From: CAG-826 sp964546565 | GTDB lineage: Bacteria > Bacillota_I > Bacilli_A > RFN20 > CAG-826 | Direction: 5' to 3' | Length of the DNA: 7,159 bases | Assembly (NCBI GenBank): GCA_964546565.1 | Contig: CAZJKC010000062.1 | Span: 1 to 7,159, forward strand | Shown: piece after piece, positions 1 through 6,849 of the stretch | How positions within the stretch are numbered: the stretch's first letter is position 1 | Layout of the letters: each line of letters begins with the position of its first letter | Position numbers and translations under genes: made by a program | The notes under the pieces: model-generated | What the model was told of the DNA's origin: nothing | What the model saw: only the letters and a program-made list of their open reading frames with translations | Database searches by the model: none

Positions 1-20
1 ACATATAATTATAACATATA

Positions 21-41
21 ACACAAGACAACGCAAGACAA
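21..41. repeat. Two-copy 10-bp direct repeat (CAAGACAA core)
   Basis: ACACAAGACA is followed directly by ACGCAAGACA, so the 8-mer CAAGACAA occurs at 24-31 and 34-41. The 10-base spacing is one helical turn, which would put both copies on the same DNA face. It lies just upstream of the TTGACA box. This may be a small activator site or may be chance in low-complexity A-rich DNA. Confidence 0.3.
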
Positions 42-57
42 AAATAAAAAAGTTTTG

Positions 58-93
58 TTGACAAAATAAAAAAAATCTTATCTTTAGATAAGA
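58..93 (+). promoter_or_regulatory. Candidate promoter with overlapping 18-bp operator-like dyad
   Basis: A perfect TTGACA -35 box lies at 58-63. Possible -10 hexamers are imperfect: TATCTT at 79-84 with a 15-base spacer, or TTTAGA at 83-88 with a 19-base spacer. Across this position lies an uninterrupted inverted repeat, TCTTATCT-TT-AGATAAGA (76-93), with 8-base arms and a 2-base centre. The centre is too short for a stable RNA loop, so a site for a dimeric DNA-binding protein is the better reading. A repressor bound there would cover the -10 region. The regulator is not in the window. The likely target is the kinase/phosphodiesterase operon. Confidence 0.45.
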
Positions 94-308
94 AATTCAT
101 TCTTTTTGCTTTTTTCTTAATTATTCTGCTAAACTACCGTATAAAAAGAAGCAACATTACGTGAAATAATATATATGAAATGATGATATACATGTTATTA
201 ATGATTTATGATTATTCTTTGTCGGATTATCATTTGATTACAATATGTTAATGTTTCTTTATCTTTATTAGCGTTTTCCTCCTATTTTTGATAAACTTAA
301 TTTAACCC

Positions 309-314
309 GAGGTG
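309..314 (+). promoter_or_regulatory. Ribosome binding site fixing the kinase start
   Basis: GAGGTG lies with GAGG (309-312) eight bases before ATG 321. It decides between the in-frame candidates GTG 312, ATG 315 and ATG 321. The first two lie inside or directly against this site and have no Shine-Dalgarno sequence of their own. Confidence 0.85.
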
Positions 315-320
315 ATGATT

Positions 321-1877
321 ATGACAAATGATGCTTTAGCCTTAGCTATTGATTTTGGTACACAAAGTGTACGCGCCATCATTTTTGATAAAAAAGGTCA
401 ATCTTTAGCTATGGAAAAAGAACCATATCAACCAGCTTATTTTTCACAGGAGCCCGGATATTGTGAGCAACATGCTGATTATTATTGGGATAGATTATGT
501 TTAGTGACCAATCGATTAGTAAAGAAAAATCCCGAATTAATAAAAAGAATAGTTAGCTGTTCATTAACTTGCTTTCGTGATACTGCCGTATTACTTGATG
601 AAAATTATCAACCTGTACGTTCTTGTATTTTATGGTGTGACCAACGTTTAGCGAAATGTGAAAAACCTCTTCCCTTCTTTAATCGCCTTTTGTTTAAAAT
701 TGTTGGCATGAAAGAAACAGCGGATATGAATCGTCGGAGGACAATGTATCAATGGTTAAAAGAGAATGATCAAGAGTCATTGAGTAAGACCAAACATTAT
801 TTTGCCTTATCAACATATTTTATTTATCGGTTGACAGGTGAAGCGAAGGATGCATCCGGTAATTATACTGGTCATTATCCTTTAGATATGAAAAAGAAAA
901 AATGGTATCGTAAGAGTCATTTAAAGTATCCTGTTTTTGGTATTCCTCTTGAATGGCTTCCTGAATTAGTAAAAGCCGGTAGTTTATTAGGCATAATAAA
1001 TGAAAAAAGCGCTAAAGAAACGGGACTGCCGATAGGATTAAAAATATATGCAAACGGGTCCGATAAAGGCGCGGAAACTATTGGGACCGGTTGTTTAGCA
1101 AAAGACATGGCTTCTATTTCATATGGTACAGCATCGAGTATTGAAGTAACGAATCCTCGTTACATTGAACCGGAATTATTTTTACCTTCCTATCCGAGTT
1201 GTATTGATGGATTATACAATATGGAAGTGCAAATTTATCGTGGATATTGGATGGTATCATGGTTTGTACGTGAATTTGCTAATGAAGAAGTTAAAGAAGC
1301 CGCTATTGAGAAAATGGCTGTTGAAGAAGTATTAAATAAACACTTAATGGAAGTTCCACCAGGTTCTCAAGGCCTAGTATTGCAACCATATTGGGGGCCA
1401 GGATTAAGAAGACCAGAAGCCAAAGGGGCAATTATTGGATTTTCAGATTATCATACCAGAACTCATATTTATCGAGCTATTATTGAAGGAGTTGCGTATG
1501 GATTAAAAGAAGGTCTAGAAGGTATTGAAAAAAGACAACATAAAAAAGTTAGACATATCATGGTTTCGGGCGGAGGTTCACAAAGCGACGCTATTTGTCA
1601 AATTACCGCAGATATTTTTGGCTTACCTGTTAGTCGTGTGCAAACTTTTGAAACAGCTTCATTAGGTACTGCTGTCGTAGCGTTTGTGGCATGTGGCGAG
1701 TTTCATAGTTACGAAGATGCTGTGAAGAGCATGGTTCATCGTACCAAGACTTTTTATCCAAATGAAGAAGCACACGTACAATATGATTATTTGTATAATC
1801 ATGTTTATGAAAAAATGTATCCACGTTTGAAAAAAATATATAAAAAAATTGGAAAGTATCATAAAAAGTATGAGTAG
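321..1877 (+). CDS. FGGY-family carbohydrate kinase (YgcE/xylulokinase-like)
   Basis: This cytoplasmic kinase of 518 residues probably transfers the ATP gamma-phosphate to a sugar or polyol. The length is normal for the FGGY family, and both actin-like domains are complete. Visible motifs, numbered from ATG 321, are: the N-terminal phosphate loop DFGTQS from Asp11; WCDQR (105-109) in the sugar-binding lobe; the NGSDKGAETIG segment with the likely catalytic base Asp248; the YGTASS loop (about 268-273); and the C-terminal SGGGSQSD (416-423) and ETASLGTAVVA (444-454) of the ATP site. The RLTGEAKD...GHYPLD segment recalls YgcE-like members from memory, so the substrate cannot be named. The start rests on the GAGG site at 309. 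The gene overlaps the next by 8 bases, indicating translational coupling. It is richer in GC than the genes at the right end. It stops with TAG. Confidence 0.9.
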   Translation: MTNDALALAIDFGTQSVRAIIFDKKGQSLAMEKEPYQPAYFSQEPGYCEQHADYYWDRLCLVTNRLVKKNPELIKRIVSCSLTCFRDTAVLLDENYQPVRSCILWCDQRLAKCEKPLPFFNRLLFKIVGMKETADMNRRRTMYQWLKENDQESLSKTKHYFALSTYFIYRLTGEAKDASGNYTGHYPLDMKKKKWYRKSHLKYPVFGIPLEWLPELVKAGSLLGIINEKSAKETGLPIGLKIYANGSDKGAETIGTGCLAKDMASISYGTASSIEVTNPRYIEPELFLPSYPSCIDGLYNMEVQIYRGYWMVSWFVREFANEEVKEAAIEKMAVEEVLNKHLMEVPPGSQGLVLQPYWGPGLRRPEAKGAIIGFSDYHTRTHIYRAIIEGVAYGLKEGLEGIEKRQHKKVRHIMVSGGGSQSDAICQITADIFGLPVSRVQTFETASLGTAVVAFVACGEFHSYEDAVKSMVHRTKTFYPNEEAHVQYDYLYNHVYEKMYPRLKKIYKKIGKYHKKYE

Positions 1878-2991
1878 AATGTATCATTTTGATAGAAATA
1901 ACTGTTTAGTAAATTTGGCAAATAGTATTTTGGAACACTATCATTTAGCGACATATCATCCTTTTCTTAAAAATGTTGTTGAAAAAATGAAACCATATAA
2001 AAAAATAGTGTTTCTGCTATTTGACGGGATGGGTACTAGTTTGTTACATAATCATTTACCGCCGCATTCTTTTTTGAAAGAACATATCTTTTTAGAAATT
2101 GATTCTGTTTTTCCACCAACGACTGTCGCGGCTACGAATGCTTTCTTATCAGGACGATTTCCAATGGAAACAAATTGGCTTGGATGGAGTCAATATTTTC
2201 AAAATACAAACCAGTTTTTAAATGTTTTTTCAAATTATGAAACATATGAAAGAAGGCCGTCTTCTCATAAAAATCCGATGGCGACTATTGGTTATTATGA
2301 ATCGGTATTTGATAAAGTAGAAAAAGAATGCCCTTCTGTTGCTGTTCAGCAAGTATTTCCTTCGTTTAGACCGGGAGGAGCTCATTCTCTAGAAGAGTGG
2401 CTCACGATGATTGATCAACACTTGGAGGATAATGAAGAGGTTTTATTATATGGCTATTGGGAGAATCCTGACCATTTAGCGCATGATTTTGGTGTTTGTT
2501 CTGCACCAGTTAAGAAATATATAGAGGATTTAGATGATATTTTGAAAAACTTTAAAGCATTTCATCAAGATACTCTTTTTATTGTTTTAGCCGACCATAG
2601 TTTAATTGATGTCGTTTTTTTACAAATTGATGAACATATTGATTTTTTTAATACTTTAGAAAGACCTTTTTCTATTGAACCACGAGCGGCTTCTTTTTAT
2701 GTTAAAAAAGGTATGAAGGAAGTATTCGAATTGTTATTTCAAAAGTATTATGGTCAATATTTTGATTTGTTCACAAAAGAAGAAGTTATTGAAAAACGAC
2801 TATTTGGCGATAAAAAGTCTATATCTAATGGATATGAACAATTTATAGGGGATTATTTAGCAGTTGCCATTGATAAATACTGTTTTGATTTTTGTAAAAA
2901 ACAGTTTAAACATAGCAATGATCATAATATGATAGGGGCGCATGCTGGTGGCGTTGAAGAAGAAAGCAAAATAAGTGTTATTATTATATAG
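1870..2991 (+). CDS. Type I phosphodiesterase/nucleotide pyrophosphatase family protein (alkaline phosphatase superfamily)
   Basis: This is a predicted metal-dependent hydrolase of phosphodiester, pyrophosphate or phosphomonoester bonds. All two-metal ligands expected of the superfamily can be placed (numbering from ATG 1870): Asp52 in LLFDGMG, the likely nucleophile Thr85 in FPPTTVAATNAFLSG, Asp201 and His205 in NPDHLAHD, Asp242-His243 in LADHS and His358 in GAHAGG. At 373 residues it is a compact, single-domain member. No signal peptide or membrane segment is seen, so it is probably cytoplasmic. ATG 1870 is preferred: it overlaps the kinase stop by 8 bases and has a weak GGAAAG at 1851-1856. 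TTG 1849 (380 residues) has no ribosome site, and ATG 1879 (370 residues) remains possible. The pairing with a sugar kinase suggests that one enzyme acts on the other's substrate or product, which is inference. It ends in TAG only a few residues after the last metal ligand. Confidence 0.87.
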   Translation: MSRMYHFDRNNCLVNLANSILEHYHLATYHPFLKNVVEKMKPYKKIVFLLFDGMGTSLLHNHLPPHSFLKEHIFLEIDSVFPPTTVAATNAFLSGRFPMETNWLGWSQYFQNTNQFLNVFSNYETYERRPSSHKNPMATIGYYESVFDKVEKECPSVAVQQVFPSFRPGGAHSLEEWLTMIDQHLEDNEEVLLYGYWENPDHLAHDFGVCSAPVKKYIEDLDDILKNFKAFHQDTLFIVLADHSLIDVVFLQIDEHIDFFNTLERPFSIEPRAASFYVKKGMKEVFELLFQKYYGQYFDLFTKEEVIEKRLFGDKKSISNGYEQFIGDYLAVAIDKYCFDFCKKQFKHSNDHNMIGAHAGGVEEESKISVIII

Positions 2992-3040
2992 GATAGCGTT
3001 TTATATAAAGTTTATATTTATAAAATAATTAGCAAAATGA

Positions 3041-3092
3041 AAAGGTAGCGTATTACACACGTGTATACACTACCTTTAATCTTGTATTTTTT
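3041..3092. terminator. Bidirectional intrinsic terminator between convergent operons
   Basis: AAAGGTAG (3041-3048) pairs with CTACCTTT (3070-3077). After a C/A mismatch, GTAT (3050-3053) pairs with ATAC (3065-3068). A bulged T follows, then a short ACA/TGT stem closing CACG. The plus strand continues AATCTTG and then a run of six T (3087-3092). The minus strand continues TTTTCATTTTGCT. It lies about 50 bases past the phosphodiesterase stop and about 86 bases past the permease stop, so it can serve both converging operons. The apex contains the 8-base palindrome ACACGTGT (3057-3064). Confidence 0.75.
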
Positions 3093-3162
3093 ATTACAGA
3101 AACTTAATATTATCCATACATAAAGCGGACATATGCTCTATCTTTTTAGCATCAATTAGTTA

Positions 3163-3954
3163 TTATTGTATTTCGATTTTCTTATCAATAACATATATTG
3201 TTAAAAAATAGAATCCAAATATTTCTATTAAATCTAAAAGAAGCTGCCAAAAGGATAATACCAGCGTTTGATTGATGGTAATGTTATCATAAGAAGCTAT
3301 TATTAGTTTTTTATTTTCATCTAAAATGACGCAAGGTTTGATTAAATTAAAACTAGATATGATTTCAATAACCAATAATAAGCCGCATAGTAAAGCACAT
3401 ACAAGAATAACTTTTCTTTTAACATTAACAAATGTTTGCGACATAGCGCATACAAAATGAGCAAAAATCAATGATGATAAAATAGAAAGACTATTTTGTA
3501 AGAACAATAGGAATGTCGCTAATACATTACTTGAATATGAATCGATAATAGTTTCGAGAAGAGGAATAAGAGCTTTAATGCTTTCGATATCGATAATTGC
3601 TAAGCAACCAAGAAATGATAAAACAATAGTAATAAAATAACCTAATGTATAAAGTAAAACGGTAATCGTTTTCGAAATAATAAGACTATGTGTAGAAATA
3701 GGTAAGGTAAAAGTTAAATAAGCTTGTTTACCATAAGTATTTTGATAAAAAAGTTTGAATAAAAGATAAAGCAAGAGGCCGATAACACTTAAAGAAGTAA
3801 TGGCTATAATAATACTTGCGATTATCATTAAATGGCTATTGCCTGAAGCAATAAATAAAGCAGAAATAATGCAACAGAGAAAGAATACTCCATATGAAAT
3901 ATTAAATTCTTTCCATGTTGATTTGAGTTGATGTTTTAAAAGTTGCTTAAACAT
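3163..3954 (-). CDS. ABC transporter permease, ABC-2-like membrane subunit
   Basis: This is an integral membrane protein of 263 residues, probably the channel-forming partner of the ATPase encoded just upstream. Six hydrophobic segments are visible at about 21-38, 42-69, 94-121, 144-170, 180-203 and 234-257. The short polar N-terminus (MFKQLLKHQLKSTWKEF) resembles the cytoplasmic start of ABC-2-type permeases, and the segment YQNTYGKQAYLTFTLPIS (about 70-87) resembles the loop ending in 'LPIS' seen in such subunits. A strong GGGAGG ribosome site lies about nine bases before ATG 3954. The first 19 bases overlap the end of the ATPase gene, so the two are co-translated. The substrate is unknown; export of a lipid, peptide antibiotic or other envelope compound is inference from the ATPase type. 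Confidence 0.8.
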   Translation of the reverse strand: MFKQLLKHQLKSTWKEFNISYGVFFLCCIISALFIASGNSHLMIIASIIIAITSLSVIGLLLYLLFKLFYQNTYGKQAYLTFTLPISTHSLIISKTITVLLYTLGYFITIVLSFLGCLAIIDIESIKALIPLLETIIDSYSSNVLATFLLFLQNSLSILSSLIFAHFVCAMSQTFVNVKRKVILVCALLCGLLLVIEIISSFNLIKPCVILDENKKLIIASYDNITINQTLVLSFWQLLLDLIEIFGFYFLTIYVIDKKIEIQ

Positions 3955-4649
3955 TTAAATTCCTCCCTAAATATTTCATCTAAAGTTTTTCCTGTTTCTT
4001 TTTTGATTTCCTTAACATCGCCCTCTTGGATAATGCGACCATTGCTAATAAAAAAGTATTTATCAAGAATTGTTTCCGCATCAGCGATTAAATGGGTTGA
4101 TATTAAAATAGTGCCTTCTTGATTATAATTCTCCATAATTAATTTAAAGATGAGATCACGAGCAGCAGGGTCTACGCCTGCAATAGGCTCGTCAAAAATA
4201 TATAATTCCGCATTTCGTGATAAACATAATATTAATTGAAGTTTTTCTTTTGTTCCTTTAGACAATGCTTTAAAGTGCTTTTTTAAAGGGATATTTAATT
4301 CGGTGATAAGATTTAAAGCTTTCTCTTTGTTAAAATCACTAAAGAAATCGCCATAATATTCTACGGCATATTCAACGGTCCAAGCATCGTCAATGTATTC
4401 ATGATCGGGGAGATAAGAAATTATTTTTCTTGACTCAATACCTAAAGGTTGTCCGTTAACAAAAACTTGTCCTTCATATTTACGAATAAGTCCTGTTAAA
4501 ACTTTTATCATGGTTGTTTTTCCGGCCCCATTTGGACCAAGTAAGCCATAAACCTTTCCTTTCTCAATATTTATAGTTACAGCATCTAAAGCGAGAGTTT
4601 TATTATATTTTTTGGTTAATCCTCGCATTTCTACAAGATAATTTGTCAT
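3936..4649 (-). CDS. ABC transporter ATP-binding protein (YtrB-like)
   Basis: This cytoplasmic ATPase subunit of 237 residues powers the permease encoded next. The nucleotide-binding domain is complete: Walker A GPNGAGKTT (38-46), signature LSKGTKEKLQL (129-139), Walker B LYIFDEP (149-155) with catalytic Glu154, D-loop GVDP (158-161) and switch His186 in ISTHL. Where most ABC ATPases have the Q-loop glutamine, this one reads SYLPDHEYID, with Asp82 in that place. Related YtrB-type ATPases, as I recall them, also carry YLPD or YLPE here, so this is probably a family trait and not damage. The perfect AGGAGG at 4658-4663, eight bases before ATG 4649, fixes the start. YtrB-type genes often follow a GntR-family regulator, but the upstream neighbour here is a lipoprotein gene 153 bases away. 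Confidence 0.93.
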   Translation of the reverse strand: MTNYLVEMRGLTKKYNKTLALDAVTINIEKGKVYGLLGPNGAGKTTMIKVLTGLIRKYEGQVFVNGQPLGIESRKIISYLPDHEYIDDAWTVEYAVEYYGDFFSDFNKEKALNLITELNIPLKKHFKALSKGTKEKLQLILCLSRNAELYIFDEPIAGVDPAARDLIFKLIMENYNQEGTILISTHLIADAETILDKYFFISNGRIIQEGDVKEIKKETGKTLDEIFREEFKCLSNF

Positions 4650-4657
4650 TAAGATGT

Positions 4658-4663
4658 CCTCCT
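4658..4663 (-). promoter_or_regulatory. Perfect AGGAGG ribosome binding site of the ABC ATPase
   Basis: The minus strand reads AGGAGG followed by eight bases and ATG. It confirms ATG 4649 as the start and points to strong translation of the exporter operon. Confidence 0.85.
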
Positions 4664-4718
4664 ATTTCTAGTTTATTATTGCTTTTGTAATTTTTCAATC
4701 AAGATAATTTAATAATTG

Positions 4719-4731
4719 ATCAGACACTGAT
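4719..4731. promoter_or_regulatory. Operator-like dyad upstream of the ABC operon
   Basis: ATCAG-ACA-CTGAT is a perfect 5-base-arm inverted repeat with a 3-base centre. It lies about 70 bases before the ATPase start, where the promoter of the exporter operon should be. A minus-strand TTGATT about 20 bases nearer the gene, followed after 17-18 bases by AT-rich ATAATAA, may be the promoter, but it is weak. Short dyads arise easily by chance in AT-rich DNA. A GntR-type regulator acting from elsewhere is one possible user. Confidence 0.25.
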
Positions 4732-4802
4732 ACTTATTGAAACGAATTAGCATTTATTAGCTTTTTATGTATAAACTTCATATAAAATATAAGTATTAGT
4801 TT

Positions 4803-6092
4803 CTATTGATTGTCACTTATATACTTTAATTGATTGTTTTCTAATATTTCAAAAGATATATTTAACGCTACTATTCTAATAATATTGTCTTCGATAATAT
4901 ATGAGCAAGTATGAGTAAAATATGTTTCATTATTGTTACCAAAACTATAATGACAATATCCTTCTATTGCAGATGAATATAAATCTATTTGCACTCTTCC
5001 ATAACAATCATAAGGTTCCATAATATAAGTTTTATATAAAGGTTCATCAAAAACATGAATAGTAACAAATTGCTCCCATTGATTTTTTTGATAAAGATCA
5101 TATAAAAAATCACCAATTCTTATTGTGTTTTCGTCAATATAAGAATATTCTTTTCTTTCAAAACTATTGGGATAACCAACAGTAGCAATGTTATTTTCAT
5201 ATAAATATAAATTCTGAATTAAATTATCATAATAATTCCATTGATAAGCGCCATCGCCTTTATAGTGATTATAATTTAAGTTAGATAAATCATCGTAAAC
5301 TTGAATAGATAATTGGCTAGTAAATCCTAAATAATTAATTGTTATTTGTTGTTGACCAATTATTGTTAAATCTAATTCATATAAATTGTTATCAAACATA
5401 GTTTGATTGATGTCAACGAATTTTCCGTTACCATAATTATTTTCATCAAATATGTCTTTGAATTCTACGTATACAGTGGTAGTTAAAATTGATTCAATTA
5501 TAGTAGCGGTATCATAAGTATTTAAAATATTAACGCTATCATATATTTCTATTTTATTAATATTGTTGGTTTCTGTATATGTTGCAGTAAATGTTGTGTT
5601 GTCTGTTATATTATTTAAAGATTTATCCCAACCAATAAAAGTATAGATATAATTCTTATCTGATACTTTTGTGGGTACATCACCTTCATATTTTACATTA
5701 TCACCATATTTAACCTCTGTTTCATATAATAAAGTCCCATCATCATTAACAAATTTAACCTCATATTTGCAAATACTTTGTTCATATTGAGCAATAGCAA
5801 TCAAATCTGATGTAATGTTTGTTAACGAAACATCCCAGCCAATAAAAGAATAAGAGTATTGTTTACTAGCAGGTCTTGAAGGTGTTTCTCCTTGATATAC
5901 TGCGGTTCCGCCATATTCTACAGATGTATAAAATAATATAGATGCATCATAATTCATAAAAGTAACATGGTATCTTTCTTGATTAGGCGTTGAATACAAA
6001 GAAGAATTTTGTATTTGATTATTATTGCAAGAAATTAATCCTGTTGTTAAAAACAAAAGTGAAATAATTAATATGAAATCTTTTTTTGACAT
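4803..6092 (-). CDS. Secreted lipoprotein with two InlB B-type repeats and an unrecognised C-terminal domain
   Basis: This is a surface lipoprotein of 429 residues. A basic start (MSKKDF) and a hydrophobic stretch lead to the lipobox LISC with Cys22, so it should be cleaved and anchored on the outer face of the membrane. Residues 41-105 and 110-174 are two gapless tandem repeats (28 of 65 positions identical by my count), each with FIGWD, a hallmark of the Listeria-Bacteroides/InlB B-repeat family. Residues about 178-266 form a beta-rich segment that may be an Ig-like domain. Residues 270-429 match no family I know. They are rich in Tyr and Asn and contain two similar segments, YSYIDENTIRI (316-326) and CSYIIEDNIIRI (396-407). 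GAGGTG at 6098-6103 fixes the ATG. The gene appears monocistronic. Adhesion or wall interaction is a guess from the repeats. Confidence 0.85.
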   Translation of the reverse strand: MSKKDFILIISLLFLTTGLISCNNNQIQNSSLYSTPNQERYHVTFMNYDASILFYTSVEYGGTAVYQGETPSRPASKQYSYSFIGWDVSLTNITSDLIAIAQYEQSICKYEVKFVNDDGTLLYETEVKYGDNVKYEGDVPTKVSDKNYIYTFIGWDKSLNNITDNTTFTATYTETNNINKIEIYDSVNILNTYDTATIIESILTTTVYVEFKDIFDENNYGNGKFVDINQTMFDNNLYELDLTIIGQQQITINYLGFTSQLSIQVYDDLSNLNYNHYKGDGAYQWNYYDNLIQNLYLYENNIATVGYPNSFERKEYSYIDENTIRIGDFLYDLYQKNQWEQFVTIHVFDEPLYKTYIMEPYDCYGRVQIDLYSSAIEGYCHYSFGNNNETYFTHTCSYIIEDNIIRIVALNISFEILENNQLKYISDNQ

Positions 6093-6097
6093 TTTTG

Positions 6098-6145
6098 CAC
6101 CTCAGGTTACAAAATAATTATACTATAACTTAAAATTAAAATCAC
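6098..6145 (-). promoter_or_regulatory. Promoter and ribosome binding site of the lipoprotein gene
   Basis: On the minus strand a perfect TATAAT (6117-6122) lies 17 bases after GTGATT (6140-6145), a partial match to TTGACA. The GAGGTG ribosome site (6098-6103) follows, with GAGG seven bases before ATG 6092. The transcribed leader would be short, about 20 bases. With the terminator at 6192-6228 just upstream, this makes the lipoprotein an independent transcription unit. Confidence 0.6.
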
Positions 6146-6191
6146 CTTGATTACTTATCCTACAATGTCTTTTACACTCATGTATATCAAG

Positions 6192-6228
6192 AAAAAAGGT
6201 AAGATTACTCAATAGAGTAAACCTACCT
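6192..6228 (-). terminator. Rho-independent terminator after the PH-like membrane protein gene
   Basis: On the minus strand AGGTAGGTTTACTC, loop TATT and GAGTAATCTTACCT form a 14-position stem with one G-U pair and one U-U mismatch. The stem runs directly into six T (complement of 6192-6197). It lies about 50 bases past the stop at 6280 and ends the transcript arriving from the right edge, before the lipoprotein promoter. Confidence 0.88.
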
Positions 6229-6279
6229 ATTTTAAAAGTTAAGGGAAAAGTAATTATTATTTCAATATATCGATAAAGT

Positions 6280-6822
6280 TTAGTTTAAAAGTTTTAAAAA
6301 AATAGAAATAAATAAAAAACTACCATTAATTAATAAAAGCAAATATAAGAATCGTTTATTATGATAAAAACCAATTTTGTTAGATTTTATCTTTTTTCTT
6401 ATTAGATGTACCATAATAATTGATGGATTATTAATGGACAATAGTTGCTTATAATCTTTATCAAATAACAATAATTGCGACGGTTTAGTATTAAACCTAG
6501 TCAAAACCCCAAAATCATATGTTATAAATGATATTTCATCATAATCTATTTCTTTAGTTGTTTTTTTAGTTTTCACAATAATATTTTTTTCATTTATATA
6601 ATATTTTGTTTTCATGAAAAAGCAGGAAATAAAAGAAACAATGATTAAAATAATATTTACTATTAAAATAAATAATGGAATGATTAATAATGTAGTAAAT
6701 ATTTCATCTATTTTCTCAATCATAAAGAATAAATAAATCATAAATATCATAGGAATTAAGCATATTAAAAACTCTGTAATAACACATGCTAATGTAATAG
6801 TTATGTTTCTTTTAAATCCCAT
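6280..6822 (-). CDS. Membrane protein with a PH-like (YcxB-type) domain; candidate immunity protein
   Basis: I recognise no named family with certainty. The 180 residues from ATG 6822 give two long membrane segments at about 7-35 and 41-69. A soluble stretch of about 74-145 follows, with the look of a bacterial PH-like domain (YYINEKNIIVKTKKTTKEID, then YDEISFITYDFG). The last membrane segment is at about 158-178. This helical hairpin followed by a PH-like domain recalls YcxB-type proteins, here with one extra C-terminal helix. TTG 6834 (184 residues) is in frame, but a ribosome site sits almost against it; ATG 6822 has AGAAGGG 13 bases and GGAT 6 bases upstream. It starts 27 bases after the gene on its right and is surely co-transcribed with it. 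GC is extremely low: 31 of 180 bases at 6601-6780. Immunity to the neighbouring protein is inferred from position and membrane location only. Confidence 0.7.
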   Translation of the reverse strand: MGFKRNITITLACVITEFLICLIPMIFMIYLFFMIEKIDEIFTTLLIIPLFILIVNIILIIVSFISCFFMKTKYYINEKNIIVKTKKTTKEIDYDEISFITYDFGVLTRFNTKPSQLLLFDKDYKQLLSINNPSIIMVHLIRKKIKSNKIGFYHNKRFLYLLLLINGSFLFISIFLKLLN

Positions 6823-6849
6823 CTTGATATCCAATCCCTTCTTTTAACC

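Larger units (their letters stand above)
1..320. other. Non-coding leader upstream of the kinase operon
   Basis: No credible gene is present on either strand. The stretch is very AT-rich. It holds an imperfect 10-base tandem repeat (21-41), a TTGACA box with an overlapping dyad (58-93), a T-rich plus-strand run (about 96-120) and the kinase ribosome binding site (309-314). About 227 bases separate the dyad from the kinase start. I see no recognisable riboswitch, T-box or strong RNA hairpin in that leader. A TACAAT hexamer at 239-244 could be a second, closer -10 box, but no good -35 lies at the right distance. The left edge may also be the tail of the intergenic space of a gene outside the window. 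Confidence 0.6.

Noticed and set aside
178..235. AAATGAT...ATCATTT inverted repeat as a structured leader or riboswitch stem
   Set aside because: Only seven AT-rich pairs enclose a 44-base loop, with no conserved motif of any riboswitch I know.
201..251. A 16-codon ORF (ATG to TAA) in the leader, as a possible leader peptide
   Set aside because: It has no ribosome binding site, no run of regulatory codons and no attenuator hairpins after it; AT-rich DNA gives such ORFs by chance.
278..283. CCTCCT, which reads AGGAGG on the minus strand, as a ribosome site for a leftward gene
   Set aside because: No ATG, GTG or TTG lies at a suitable distance on the minus strand and no leftward ORF follows.
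917..1108. Minus-strand ORF of 63 residues inside the kinase gene
   Set aside because: It is a shadow of the FGGY kinase reading frame, without a ribosome site or recognisable protein features.
1630..1887. Two overlapping minus-strand ORFs (85 and 66 residues) across the kinase end
   Set aside because: They are antisense to a conserved kinase C-terminus and have no protein-family features.
3132..3152. ATGCT...AGCAT as a second terminator after the permease gene
   Set aside because: Five base pairs with a loop of about ten bases is too weak; the hairpin at 3041-3077 is far better.
5565..5970. The duplicated FIGWD region as a DNA-level tandem repeat or recombination hot spot
   Set aside because: The two copies are clearly alike in protein but well diverged in DNA, so this is an old domain duplication and not a recent repeat.
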